A stretch of 64,000 bases of DNA, from positions 15,835,929 to 15,899,928 of the forward strand of contig OW285187.1 in assembly GCA_935421135.1 (NCBI GenBank). The letters are read 5' to 3'. The translations under genes were made by a program, and so were the position numbers. The notes below the pieces were generated by a model that saw nothing but the letters and a program-made list of their open reading frames with translations, was not told the DNA's origin and did no database searches. Below, in pieces: positions 48,301-51,443 of this stretch. The stretch's first letter is position 1; each line of letters starts with the position of its first letter. The stretch is from Bugulina stolonifera (Eukaryota; Bryozoa; Gymnolaemata; Cheilostomatida; Bugulidae).

Positions 48301-51300
48301 AAATAAAGATGATTCTGAAGATCATTCAAACTTAGAGGAGACCAGGAATGCTAGAATACTGGTTGTGGGAAGCTGGTATTCTTAAGTGACTAGACTATAC
48401 CGAATAACAGGCAACTGATGTACTCTTGCATATAATACAACGTACATGTGTATGTGTATGTATATGTATATGTGTATGTGTATGTGTATGTGTACGTGTA
48501 CGTGTACTTGTATGTGTATGTGCATATGTATACGTACACGTATATGTACACGTATATATTATGTGTAATAGATTGATTGTATTGTTTTACGGAATGAGGA
48601 TAGGACAACTCTTTATAGAAATGAGTGACAACCAAGATGGCAGCTCCACATTAGACTAGCAGTTTGTGCAAAGCTCTTCTCATAGGGGTCATTATCCGGT
48701 CATTTTATAAAGTATAATTTTATATACGAAGTAATTGTGACGAACTATATGATCACTATATAATACTACGCAAACCATAAATTGATAATAGTTGGTATGT
48801 AAATTATTATTATAATATAGTAGGTATAAAGTATTCTGCTATTACAGATGTTTGCAATGCTACTGCTGGGTATCAATCAATCCACTGGTGTACTTTACTG
48901 CTGAGTATATGTTTATAGTAATAGTAAACCTTTACAGGTAGTGGCAGCAGCTCCATTCCAGCAGAGACTAATATTAGTCTATTAGTACTTAGTAGGAACA
49001 GAGAGGGGACTAGATAGACTATCAGCAGAGCTACGTAATAAATAGCACCATTAATGTTGTTAGACAAAACAGTTCACGATTAGCTGGTATCAATTTCTTC
49101 CCAAAAGTCAGAGACAAATTTTCCCATGGAAATTCCATCAAGGTCAAATTGTGTGGCAAACACGAAACACCAAAGGCTATAATTATGATAAGTAGTTTGT
49201 AACCCCCAAACTAGTTTTTATAGAGAAAACTTAATTATATGGCAAACAGGATGTCTTTAGTAGTTGAACACACTTCTTCTTCGGGGCCTAAGGTGACTAA
49301 CTGTTGCTTCAAATGGCAGAATTTATATAGTAGAACTGCTACCGACTCCAGTTAGCACATGTGCGGGTTTGAATACTCTACAATATTTTAATCGAATTCA
49401 TGCTCGGTCTGGTTCAGGCTATAGATATTGCAATGTAATTTCACAATAATATTTCAAAAGGTTCTTTTTGTTTAGTTATAAAATAACGGCACTCACACTG
49501 TAGTTATACAAGTACATACATAACATGTTTTATACAGTAAGCAATGTTTAACATTATTGTATAGGATTATTCACATGTTTAGTTTTTATTTGTATAAAGT
49601 AGATCATTACTAATTGATACGACCATGTCCATTGAAAACTTTAGAAATTATAAAACGTGGATACCAATAAGTGGTACAAAGACTGCCCAACACAAAAGGT
49701 CATAATTTTTGTAACACTTTTGAGTTTGTCTCAGACACACTTCAAATAAAATGAAAATTACAAATAGAAATTTACACGTGACTGCCTTGTTAACACTACA
49801 TGTAGCATATTATAACTACATGTAGTATACAAGATCCACACATACACATTACATAACACACATGTGCATGTACATGGACATGCATAGACATGTACATGCA
49901 TGGACATGCATGGACATGCATGGACATGCATGTACATGTACAGGAGAATATAATAAGAATATGTTTATGGCCATAAACACACTCTCATTATTTAGTAGAT
50001 AAGAATTATCTCTTATATTGTAAAGACCTAAACAGCCTGGCGAATATATTTACCGTGTTTCCACCACATTCTTCCCACTGGACAACATACACTAGCGATA
50101 TTTCCTCCACGAAAACAATTTCCAGTCGGAATATGTGTGCCAAGGCAGGCAATTATTTTTATATATGTCTCTTGCGTGTATCTCACATTATAACAACGAC
50201 TCAATTTGGAATCTTTTTTATAAACGAATGAGCGGAATGGAGTTGGTACAACTTTGATGGCCAGTCATGAGCCAGTGTTATCAAGAGTGAAGCGTAAAAT
50301 GTTAAACATGCTTTATATTGGGGAAACAGGGTGTTTTTACTCTATTTTGTGACGGCTTGAAATTCGCTAGTCTGTTTTGACCTTTAAAGTACAAAGTTAA
50401 CTCATGCAGGCAACTTGTTTCTAAATAGTAAGCTGATTGACTAACATACAAGTACAAGTAAGGTTGGAAGTCGGCCAAGAGGTTGTTGATTAAAAACGAC
50501 ATTCAAATTCATAGAATAATTATCAGAGGAAATGGAGAAGCGGGTCTCATGAGACAGGAAATGAGTAACTCGTCAGGTACTGCATCATTAGTTATATACA
50601 CTGTATAGTAGACAATCTCAATACTGCACTATGAATCCATATACTCATTATCTTCTAAGACGTGTGAATAACCTCACCTTATCAGCAGTACGTCCCTCAA
50701 TTAATGCCGCATTGTATGTAGGCCTTAGACTAATCGGTAAAACACATATTAGCTGTTTCATTCACAAACTTAACTAAGAATTAATTTTATGCAAATTTCT
50801 GTTAACAGTTTTATTATAATGATTTGTAAATACCATGTTCTGCAGAGTTGGGAGGAGTCAAGGACAGAGACGTCTGTGGAAGTAATAGAGTGGAAGCAGT
50901 GCTGTTACTGGCAGCATTGGGACCAATGGCATCACCAGTTACATCAGCATTGTTAGGATCACACTGTAACAGAGTGCCATATTAGTATGATCACATAAAA
51001 TTCTATCACATCTAACAATATACAACTATTTATGGAATGGTAGGTGTAGGTCGCAAACTATTGGACAGATCCAAGTGACTACAGAAGTCCTAAGATGCAT
51101 CATTATCAACACACCCTAGTTTCTCACAGTTTGAATTTTAACCAAAATTTAGGTTTTGTAGACAACTAAATGTGCTAAAAGATAAAAAAAAAATGGTTTA
51201 ACTGAATGACATAAATCCATAGACTCTCAGTGGACCAACTCTGTGGTTCAACAATGTGAAGGGAAATCAGAAAAAAGAACTGACCCACAATGCAATTGTA

Positions 51301-51443
51301 GTGTCCTAATTAAAAGCTAAAGCGTGTCGTAATGGAAACAAATAGATGGTAATGTGGTTAGAGATGATGGTAACAGCGTAACTATAGCAAAGAGTAGGTT
51401 TACTTACTAGTGTGACACTGATAGGGGGTGTATTTGCTGCCAT
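13609..51443 (-). CDS. Four-domain voltage-gated sodium channel alpha subunit (28 exons)
   Basis: Twenty-eight exons chain in phase on the minus strand into 6969 coding bases (about 2322 residues). It has 24 predicted membrane segments in four repeats, Nav-type linkers, a conserved III-IV linker and a C-terminal EF-hand-like region with an IQ-like helix. The P-loop residues read D564, E1120, E1719, G2036 (DEEG). Bilaterian Nav1 channels have DEKA, Nav2 channels usually DEEA, and Cav channels EEEE. The fast-inactivation motif region reads [13 protein letters not shown] (IFM in vertebrates, MFM in insect para). Both traits fit a Nav2-like channel of an early animal lineage; ion selectivity cannot be read from sequence with certainty. 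The gene spans about 38 kb because intron 3 hosts a 10.7-kb Polinton. Exons are listed in the regional entries. No frameshift or stop was found, so the gene is probably functional. Confidence 0.95.
15526..17156 (-). CDS. Nav channel exons 22-26: domain III
   Basis: Exons 17156-16853, 16675-16553, 16433-16290, 16143-15838 and 15663-15526. They encode S1 ([20 protein letters not shown]), S2, S3 ([14 protein letters not shown]), S4 ([20 protein letters not shown], five basic residues), S5, a long extracellular loop, the P-loop with [11 protein letters not shown] (E1719, where DEKA channels have lysine) and S6 ([19 protein letters not shown]). The S4 and S6 sequences are near-textbook Nav. Confidence 0.94.
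17157..18042. other. Nav intron 21
   Basis: No gene is visible. About 17205-17690 is rich in imperfect cttgtactt/aagtacaag motifs of both orientations, the remains of a repeat. A similar tacttga/actcaagt-rich stretch occurs at about 20660-21270 in intron 18. Confidence 0.45.
18043..22489 (-). CDS. Nav channel exons 18-21: domain II-III linker
   Basis: Exons 22489-22288, 19889-19759, 19618-19393 and 18187-18043. The segment is hydrophilic, with S/T/N-rich and strongly acidic ([17 protein letters not shown]) stretches and no recognisable domain, as expected for this loop. The 2.4-kb intron 18 holds a LINE fragment whose 3' end almost touches the exon 18 donor. Because linker sequence is poorly conserved, small alternative exons could have been missed here. 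Confidence 0.8.
18188..19392. other. Nav intron 20
   Basis: This 1.2-kb intron is AT-rich, with a short gata repeat at about 18820-18855 and no recognisable gene or complete mobile element. Confidence 0.45.
19890..22287. other. Nav intron 18, mostly repeat-derived
   Basis: The part nearest exon 19 is unremarkable. About 20660-21270 is built of imperfect ttgactcttactttact motifs. 21290-22282 is a LINE fragment on the opposite strand (listed separately). The splice donor for exon 18 is at 22287-22286. Confidence 0.5.
21290..22282 (+). mobile_element. 5'-truncated LINE (non-LTR retrotransposon) with broken reverse transcriptase
   Basis: The plus strand encodes the last part of a reverse transcriptase: [18 protein letters not shown], the catalytic box [10 protein letters not shown], and further on the YLGYMI and [20 protein letters not shown] blocks. 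The frame shifts near 21660, and more stops follow after 22012, so the copy is dead. It lacks the endonuclease and the start of the reverse transcriptase. The 3' end is a short gaagaagaagaaga tail, typical of several LINE clades. It lies antisense inside intron 18 of the sodium-channel gene, and its tail ends about five bases from that exon's donor. Confidence 0.85.
22837..24892 (-). CDS. Nav channel exons 13-17: domain II
   Basis: Exons 24892-24570, 24305-24108, 23810-23590, 23279-23126 and 23004-22837. Seen in order: S1, a cysteine-rich S1-S2 loop (seven cysteines, unusually many), S2-S3 ([22 protein letters not shown]), S4 ([16 protein letters not shown]), S5, the P-loop with [15 protein letters not shown] (E1120) and S6 ([18 protein letters not shown]). 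The domain II pore sequence is the most Nav-like of the four. S4 has about four basic residues. Confidence 0.93.
25394..27954 (-). CDS. Nav channel exons 10-12: domain I-II linker, including a 21-base microexon
   Basis: Exon 10 is only 21 bases (27954-27934, seven residues LAKEEEE). Exon 11 is 26755-26207 and exon 12 is 25529-25394. The linker starts with an [18 protein letters not shown] helix comparable to the AMAYEEQ...EAE region of Nav proteins. It then becomes low-complexity S/T/P-rich with several SP and TP sites (possible kinase targets; inference), and ends with an acidic patch. All three exons keep phase. Confidence 0.88.
25530..26206. other. Nav intron 11
   Basis: No gene is visible. 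25700-25900 contains gtcttctctt and gaggacaact motifs of the dispersed foldback repeat described in the findings. Confidence 0.4.
26756..27933. other. Nav intron 10
   Basis: AT-rich, with a short ctactact/actact trinucleotide-like run at about 27690-27775 and one copy of the tgtcttctctt motif near 27470. No gene or full mobile element was recognised. Confidence 0.4.
28346..32940 (-). CDS. Nav channel exons 4-9: domain I
   Basis: Exons 32940-32657, 31585-31457, 30755-30643, 30200-29888, 29021-28880 and 28480-28346. They encode S1 (LSPWNPLRR then the first helix), S2-S3 ([24 protein letters not shown]), S4 ([19 protein letters not shown]), S5 ([20 protein letters not shown]), a cysteine-rich turret, the P-loop with [13 protein letters not shown] (D564) and S6 ([16 protein letters not shown]). 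S4 has four regularly spaced basic residues. The donor of exon 7 and the acceptor of exon 6 are embedded in tandem-repeat sequence, described separately. Confidence 0.93.
29022..29887. other. Nav intron 7, largely minisatellite
   Basis: The first 300 bases on the exon 8 side are ordinary. The rest, 29325-29887, is a 21-bp minisatellite that runs right into the exon 7 donor. Confidence 0.7.
29325..29887. repeat. 21-bp minisatellite touching the Nav exon 7 donor
   Basis: About 26 copies of a 21-base unit. The left part reads cattacacagtcatcgtatta and the right part changes stepwise to cattacacaggtgtagtaata. The unit is open on both strands, giving false repeat proteins. On the minus strand the first intron bases at the exon 7 donor (GTAATGTATTAC) are themselves the edge of a unit. 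Confidence 0.95.
30754..31050. repeat. 34-bp minisatellite touching the Nav exon 6 acceptor
   Basis: About eight to nine copies of a 34-base unit (acctatagaacataacac, then aacgtcgttacactgt) with single-base variants. On the minus strand each unit contains a tgttctatag/gtaca sequence. The real exon 6 acceptor (ctgtag before 30755) is one of these, so the array multiplies acceptor-like sites. Confidence 0.9.
31586..32656. other. Nav intron 4
   Basis: The centre is a 59-bp hairpin array (31840-32305, listed separately). The remaining sequence is AT-rich without recognisable genes. Confidence 0.6.
31840..32305. repeat. Tandem array of 59-bp palindromic units
   Basis: About eight nearly identical copies of a 59-base unit, each a long perfect hairpin: arm tatacatatatattacagta, a loop of about four bases (aaca), then the reverse complement. 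The spacing of identical blocks (31861 to 31920) gives the period. It looks like a foldback element that was amplified in tandem. Confidence 0.93.
32941..35155. other. Nav intron 3, part between exon 4 and the Polinton
   Basis: This 2.2-kb stretch is AT-rich intron sequence. One gaagacaacttctcc motif occurs near 33960, and a short inverted match (outward copies of gtcttgtattactatttataa) lies at about 33990-34080. No coding region was recognised. Confidence 0.45.
35156..35161. repeat. Left 6-bp target-site duplication of the Polinton
   Basis: The six bases tatgtg directly before the left terminal repeat are repeated exactly at 45894-45899. Six-base duplications are the hallmark of Maverick/Polinton integration. 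Confidence 0.93.
35162..35884 (+). repeat. Left terminal inverted repeat (TIR) of the Polinton
   Basis: 723 bases, matched by 45171-45893 in reverse complement. The outer part carries CCAAT boxes at 35219 and 35249, an inverted one at 35318, and another at 35731. The middle (about 35370-35700) is an extreme GC-rich run of CCG, CCA and CGT triplets in an otherwise AT-rich region, which gives long false open frames in all directions. A single base (G/A near 35481) distinguishes the two repeats as far as I could compare them. Confidence 0.95.
36174..36903. repeat. Giant palindrome made of about 31-bp repeat units
   Basis: The left half (to about 36510) consists of ccgatgtgaatccgaagc-type units, and the right half of the same units in reverse complement (gcttcgg..acatcggg). 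The two meet at a short tcaa centre near 36514. The period in the right half is 31 bases (for example 36541 to 36572); the left half also has 30-base variants. It could fold into a hairpin of over 300 base pairs. It lies between the left terminal repeat and the only rightward gene of the element. Confidence 0.93.
36949..36954 (+). promoter_or_regulatory. TATA box of the rightward Polinton gene
   Basis: TATAAA 84 bases upstream of the ATG at 37038, with a reverse CCAAT (attgg) about 40 bases further upstream. It sits immediately after the palindrome. Confidence 0.55.
37038..37298 (+). CDS. Small acidic/charged Polinton protein, unknown function
   Basis: 86 residues, the only gene of the element that reads rightward. 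It starts with ATG at 37038 and is rich in E, K and S; residues 25-52 ([26 protein letters not shown]) could form a charged helix, and the end is SP/SS-rich. There is no signal or membrane segment. I recognise no family. A TATA box upstream and an AATAAA near 37371 support it as a real transcription unit. Its opposite direction may mean separate (for example early or regulatory) control; that is inference. Confidence 0.55.
   Translation: MDTDNIVQNQEELFAGLTDSQMDGIIEEEECSQKRKEEVDALKEARKKGKIIGVGSPARKDLSNMVDSPSSPERASDRGETTTTHG
37518..38045 (-). CDS. Adenain/Ulp1-type cysteine protease (capsid maturation protease)
   Basis: 175 residues with the catalytic order of the C48/adenain fold: H52 in GEHWISVF, D67 in EYFDSYG, a glutamine before the nucleophile, and C105 in [11 protein letters not shown]. 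In adenoviruses and Polintons this enzyme cleaves capsid and core precursors. The length fits the single-domain viral enzyme. The ATG at 38045 lies five bases after the stop of the capsid gene, suggesting shared transcription. The gene is intact. Confidence 0.9.
   Translation of the reverse strand: MDTFSISNILSDDKLSSTSFRGVMPRDHFLDSFSPSGSFVFNTQTSEKSGEHWISVFSNGKEIEYFDSYGLPPSIYPDVGKMLQQWGIPIVWNGECLQEESTNVCGDYCILFCLLRARGWSMEGIITRLSRVEGRVRDHSIRALLQRLYYNKRNNTFPLTTHVNNIMLFSPFHFD
38051..39397 (-). CDS. Polinton major capsid protein (double jelly-roll, hexon-like)
   Basis: 448 residues, resembling the widespread family annotated as F54H12.2-like in animal genomes, which is the Polinton/adintovirus major capsid protein. 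Visible family traits are the [13 protein letters not shown] start, PLAPV near residue 45, IEFNIP, the YIDLSRSYL-like [34 protein letters not shown], an [15 protein letters not shown] motif, and LELWIRRV-like [13 protein letters not shown]. Starts with ATG at 39397 and is uninterrupted. An AT-rich TATATAAT-like box lies about 85 bases upstream. Confidence 0.9.
   Translation of the reverse strand: MSVTHRAISLSKVSEDSPDTVDSSFDLFATPPTHTSVLRGEWVPLAPVTDSPDGTIEFNIPPADELYTDLSRSYLHTTVKVSKADGSVLPAEEQLKVVPGDNFMHSLFSSATVQLAGQDVEYEPNYGHRAYVENLLNYGKDAKSTYMKVGSGWMEDEGTGEDYDGIPPEVVEKRKKLIATSKEMSFYGRPRLSMFSQGRLIPPGVRSRLTLQRAIPQMALLAETDNPAGGAKISITKTELWIRRVQANPALQKAQMDVWVVQQESIKLPIDRIKTHFHVIPAGHQSVRVNFDQAGQKPNRVFVGLVNHTAKSGTYKQNPFKFGHNNLSSLELLIDGTPVTRRYEPNFASGKFAREFMNLFTVTNTSDADTGNEISPSKYKSCAALYAFDISGDLCDDNFHLLSNGSLSINLAFANQTQNTLGLFVYEEKDDIIYLNANHEVSMVAGMM
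39503..39913 (-). CDS. Small core/minor virion protein (adenovirus pX/pVI-like)
   Basis: 136 residues from the ATG at 39913 (an upstream in-frame GTG is not used). It has a hydrophobic glycine-rich amphipathic stretch ([20 protein letters not shown]) followed by a KxxGKK region and a very basic tail (KKKRKGRK). This pattern is common to small Polinton/adintovirus proteins compared with adenovirus core or membrane-lytic proteins. Its ATG follows the stop of the minor capsid gene after a single base (TAACATG), so coupled translation is plausible. Confidence 0.75.
   Translation of the reverse strand: MAPRIVPYFPDESGEMYEDYYANQVGEGMSVYRGKPIMTGNGIGSLFSGLARGVLPMLKNGAKTIGKKLLTTGASVLGDVIKGENFKSSAAKRFREAGGDLLGDVEDELREPPAKRARVSQKSTKKKRKGRKTVFD
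39915..40661 (-). CDS. Polinton minor capsid protein (penton-like)
   Basis: 248 residues, between integrase and the core-like gene, the usual place of the minor capsid protein. The [11 protein letters not shown] start, the [14 protein letters not shown] block, and a C-terminal half of alternating beta-strand segments ([30 protein letters not shown]) match the Polinton penton homologue, which forms capsid vertices as a single jelly-roll. A TATAAAT box at 40703-40697 lies 36 bases before the ATG. Confidence 0.85.
   Translation of the reverse strand: MAFNVTLTSNVRIGGSDTNTNAHFITKLAKTLKLHSSQWEVGLLDIQYPASWRNVEDGYVVVTNTKDGVKRKCEIRSGRYASMGELLSEINRILINYDLEKVVSFYYDSLRNETFLMLREQEHSVMMSRDVAWVLGFEPDVEYAAEINRSQNPPDINAGFTSLYVYSSVVSPRHVGDSLVPLLRTVPITESERNSTVFFEFSNVQYSPVSNTSTDLIEVDIRRDDGERVSFRSGKVVLTVRFRPRGEK
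40697..40703 (-). promoter_or_regulatory. TATA box of the capsid gene group
   Basis: TATAAAT on the minus strand in the 54-base gap between the integrase stop and the minor capsid ATG. It may start a transcript for the minor capsid, core-like, major capsid and protease genes. Confidence 0.45.
40716..41786 (-). CDS. Retroviral-type integrase with chromodomain
   Basis: 356 residues. The catalytic triad is clear: D77 (LQADLVD), D137 (QTDKGKEF) and E172 ([12 protein letters not shown]), with 34 residues between the second and third as in DDE integrases. The middle part has the SH3-like YSPGDHVRI segment, and the C-terminus is a chromodomain (VEKVIRKR...[15 protein letters not shown]) that may read host chromatin and guide insertion. 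This is the enzyme that would make the 6-bp target duplication. Its ATG overlaps the preceding gene by 13 bases. No break is seen. Confidence 0.95.
   Translation of the reverse strand: MDDIDEGLRDIYFSPPQPPSFGGKRKLVLASPPGINENDVEKWLRSQDAYTLHRPIRMKFTRRKTFVSGIGEQLQADLVDVRAHKDSNDGVTFLLTCIDAFSRKAWVFPLHSKSGLEVSNALISLFENESFRQIQTDKGKEFLNRRVSEVLKKYGVSHFTSENEIIKAALVERFNRTLRGKIHRLLTYRGDGRYLEDVEDLVQGYNNSFNRSIGMKPIEVDYDNQEEVWVRLNEFSPKRWLKKTRVKYSPGDHVRISMARSSFERGFTPNWSTEIFTIKAVKAHTSPPVYTLEDLNKEGVDGTFYAQELQHVNLPEIFRVEKVIRKRRRRGKEESFVKWSGYPSSFNSWIDSSQFV
41774..42343 (-). CDS. Coiled-coil/basic Polinton protein, unknown function
   Basis: 189 residues from the ATG at 42343 (an in-frame GTG upstream is ignored). 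The N-terminus ([16 protein letters not shown]) resembles the start of a frequent unnamed Polinton protein. The middle may form a coiled coil ([20 protein letters not shown]), and the last 90 residues are highly basic with RS and SP motifs, suggesting nucleic-acid binding. The gene overlaps the integrase start and begins one base after the upstream stop (TGAAATG). Confidence 0.7.
   Translation of the reverse strand: MSLKFSKKYLLMDKHTYESMNSRNNKKEGEHLPSLSTNGDLLLAEKSRKDVISNLKNSDTDIYSQLEQHAHKMNKFLKELERSRHPQQELYNTLEGINTRFNEMHTWRQREEEAQERGREKKRDDEKRRSGSRSPLPHPYRRETKPERSEAGARWSGKGENRSPIKTRSRRKLPKTPLASNSKTERWMI
42345..42710 (-). CDS. Small conserved Polinton protein with hydrophobic glycine-rich tail
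   Basis: 121 residues from the ATG at 42710; an upstream TTG-initiated extension is unlikely. It begins with a helical region ([20 protein letters not shown]), then a basic [10 protein letters not shown] block, and ends with [19 protein letters not shown]. This order (helix, basic block, QxGGFL hydrophobic tail) recurs in many animal Polintons, where the protein is thought to be a small virion component. Function unknown. Confidence 0.75.
   Translation of the reverse strand: MRYINSPEYSPRLRRNALSIYALTKASATIRDSTIAEANKDLILALVECARNVLLGNVHLTTAQLNSLRRHRRAIEDLTNSRTSVRQKKLILQRGGFLGLLLKPLASLLGGVLGGLGGGRR
42776..43435 (-). CDS. FtsK/HerA-type DNA packaging ATPase
   Basis: 219 residues. Walker A is GPTGSGKTE (residues 21-29) and Walker B is WLIIDDLM (89-96). 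A downstream [12 protein letters not shown] segment with a glutamine fits sensor/arginine-finger positions of the A32-like packaging ATPases found in Polintons, virophages and adintoviruses. The enzyme would pump DNA into the capsid. The ATG at 43435 lies inside the end of the upstream membrane-protein gene (98-base overlap). Confidence 0.93.
   Translation of the reverse strand: MRPHQEIDLRLQSPFTALVCGPTGSGKTELLFSLIRRVDEIASPTPVEIIYCYGVWQRRFEDYKDKVRFHSGLIDVEMDIERDGKNRWLIIDDLMGEVGGKETTNAIFTKFSHHLNISVFFLLQNLFPKDNRTVSINSQYFFLFKNPRDGMSVTNLAKQAFPQSTRAVQEAFSDATRKPHSFLFLNLRQETPEWARLIGNFASEHSPMTVYIPNTLEYK
43338..43745 (-). CDS. Predicted single-pass membrane protein of the Polinton
   Basis: 135 residues. 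An acidic N-terminus and a basic patch (RSNKRKKF) are followed by a membrane helix ([15 protein letters not shown], about residues 48-62), then a polar tail with one N-glycosylation-type NTT. Charge distribution suggests N-terminus in the cytosol. The last third overlaps the ATPase gene, so the real protein could end earlier by splicing. No family was recognised. Confidence 0.5.
   Translation of the reverse strand: MSKQEVVCRNENYEDVADGLLDEVVAISAEEGRERIGERSNKRKKFTFYIIIILFILSCSSLSPSVYTYLSDREPPNGKDKGVLKQGHFLKTNTTLLATQLDQHASTPRNRSSLAESLHSSSLWSNREWKNGTTI
43786..45114 (-). CDS. 442-residue protein of unknown function in the polymerase position
   Basis: First gene inward from the right terminal repeat, where most Polintons carry their large polymerase or other replication genes. 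The N-terminal about 215 residues look globular ([38 protein letters not shown]). Residues about 220-318 are a tandem duplication, each half containing [21 protein letters not shown] and VEMCD. Residues about 318-405 form a long charged coiled coil, and the tail is acidic. No polymerase, helicase or primase motif is seen. ATG at 45114; a TATA box lies 53 bases upstream. Role unknown. Confidence 0.75.
   Translation of the reverse strand: MSFLTKGAAGRYVLLKEVLPKSVWEYMIKSNIEETNSPWMWYWVDRLAHNSLVVELAIYFRTLSLSMNIPFKIGEEKLRKMALCYEDLTGARSRFSSMVETKNASVSSPLLLLRNAELSTWCRVEVEKIIEDRNWDETGVGAEATFNTHFLLYLDNEPGGEGSKNELYHRVLNILKDGARRCRFEDGKEKSRAKRSYNEESIPGLILSRGNTLYAGRLFGELDPSKNGLEVIRSPSPGDARLEVRETSTGETNQVMIEEVEMCDIGELDSSKNGLEEIRSPSPGEARVEVRETSTGENKQIMIEEQTHVETKEEVEMCDKREQEIRKIEQELALKKVELAGALGWKEALEMQQRIDARKERRTNRIAFLEKKLTEERMEKERLMMEIERLQKEEEEEKMDSVSIIDHIIPHLANKLDDNDAKAEGEDSKLPQWVPTGESNDE
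45168..45175 (-). promoter_or_regulatory. TATA box at the inner edge of the right terminal repeat
   Basis: TATAAAAG on the minus strand, straddling the boundary of the right repeat, 53 bases before the ATG at 45114. The left repeat has the same first bases but diverges to TATAATG, so only the right side has a good box. Confidence 0.6.
45171..45893 (-). repeat. Right terminal inverted repeat (TIR) of the Polinton
   Basis: Reverse-complement copy of 35162-35884. Its inner edge coincides with a TATA box for the first leftward gene. The long open frames inside it are products of the GGC/GGT repeat and not genes. Confidence 0.95.
45894..45899. repeat. Right 6-bp target-site duplication of the Polinton
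   Basis: tatgtg, identical to 35156-35161. Confidence 0.93.
46033..51443 (-). CDS. Nav channel exons 1-3: cytoplasmic N-terminus
   Basis: Exon 1 is 51443-51408 ([12 protein letters not shown]), exon 2 is 50963-50834 and exon 3 is 46601-46033; the phases are 0, 1 and 0 and all three sites are GT/AG. Together they encode about 245 residues, rich in S/T, A and acidic residues. They end in [13 protein letters not shown], which corresponds to the PLEDLDP motif just before domain I in known Nav proteins. This match is what ties the distant exons to the channel. Exon 3 contains an in-frame ATG (46563) that could serve as an alternative start; I prefer 51443 because exons 1-2 splice in frame. Exons 1 and 2 have no family match of their own and are less certain than exon 3. 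Confidence 0.75.
48440..48560. repeat. Complex TG/TA microsatellite
   Basis: Runs of tgtatg and tgtacg hexamer-like units, alternating purine and pyrimidine over most of 120 bases, in Nav intron 2. Confidence 0.85.
49860..49945. repeat. catggacatg decamer repeat
   Basis: Several imperfect copies of a self-complementary ten-base unit (catggacatg/catgtacatg) in Nav intron 2. Confidence 0.8.
50964..51407. other. Nav intron 1
   Basis: About 440 bases between exons 1 and 2, plain AT-rich sequence with a short A-run near 51186. I see nothing else in it. Confidence 0.45.

Larger units (their letters stand above)
46602..50833. other. Nav intron 2
   Basis: A 4.2-kb intron without recognisable genes. 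It contains a (tgta/tgtg) microsatellite at about 48440-48560, an imperfect hairpin with gtgtacta/tagtacac arms near 47490-47520, and a run of catggacatg units at about 49860-49945. The small open frames around the microsatellite are repeat products. Confidence 0.5.

Noticed and set aside
13609..51443. Voltage-gated calcium channel instead of sodium channel
   Set aside because: The inactivation linker, PLEEIDP N-terminal motif, [11 protein letters not shown] domain II pore, single-D domain I filter and EF-hand/IQ tail follow Nav, not Cav; the filter is DEEG rather than EEEE.
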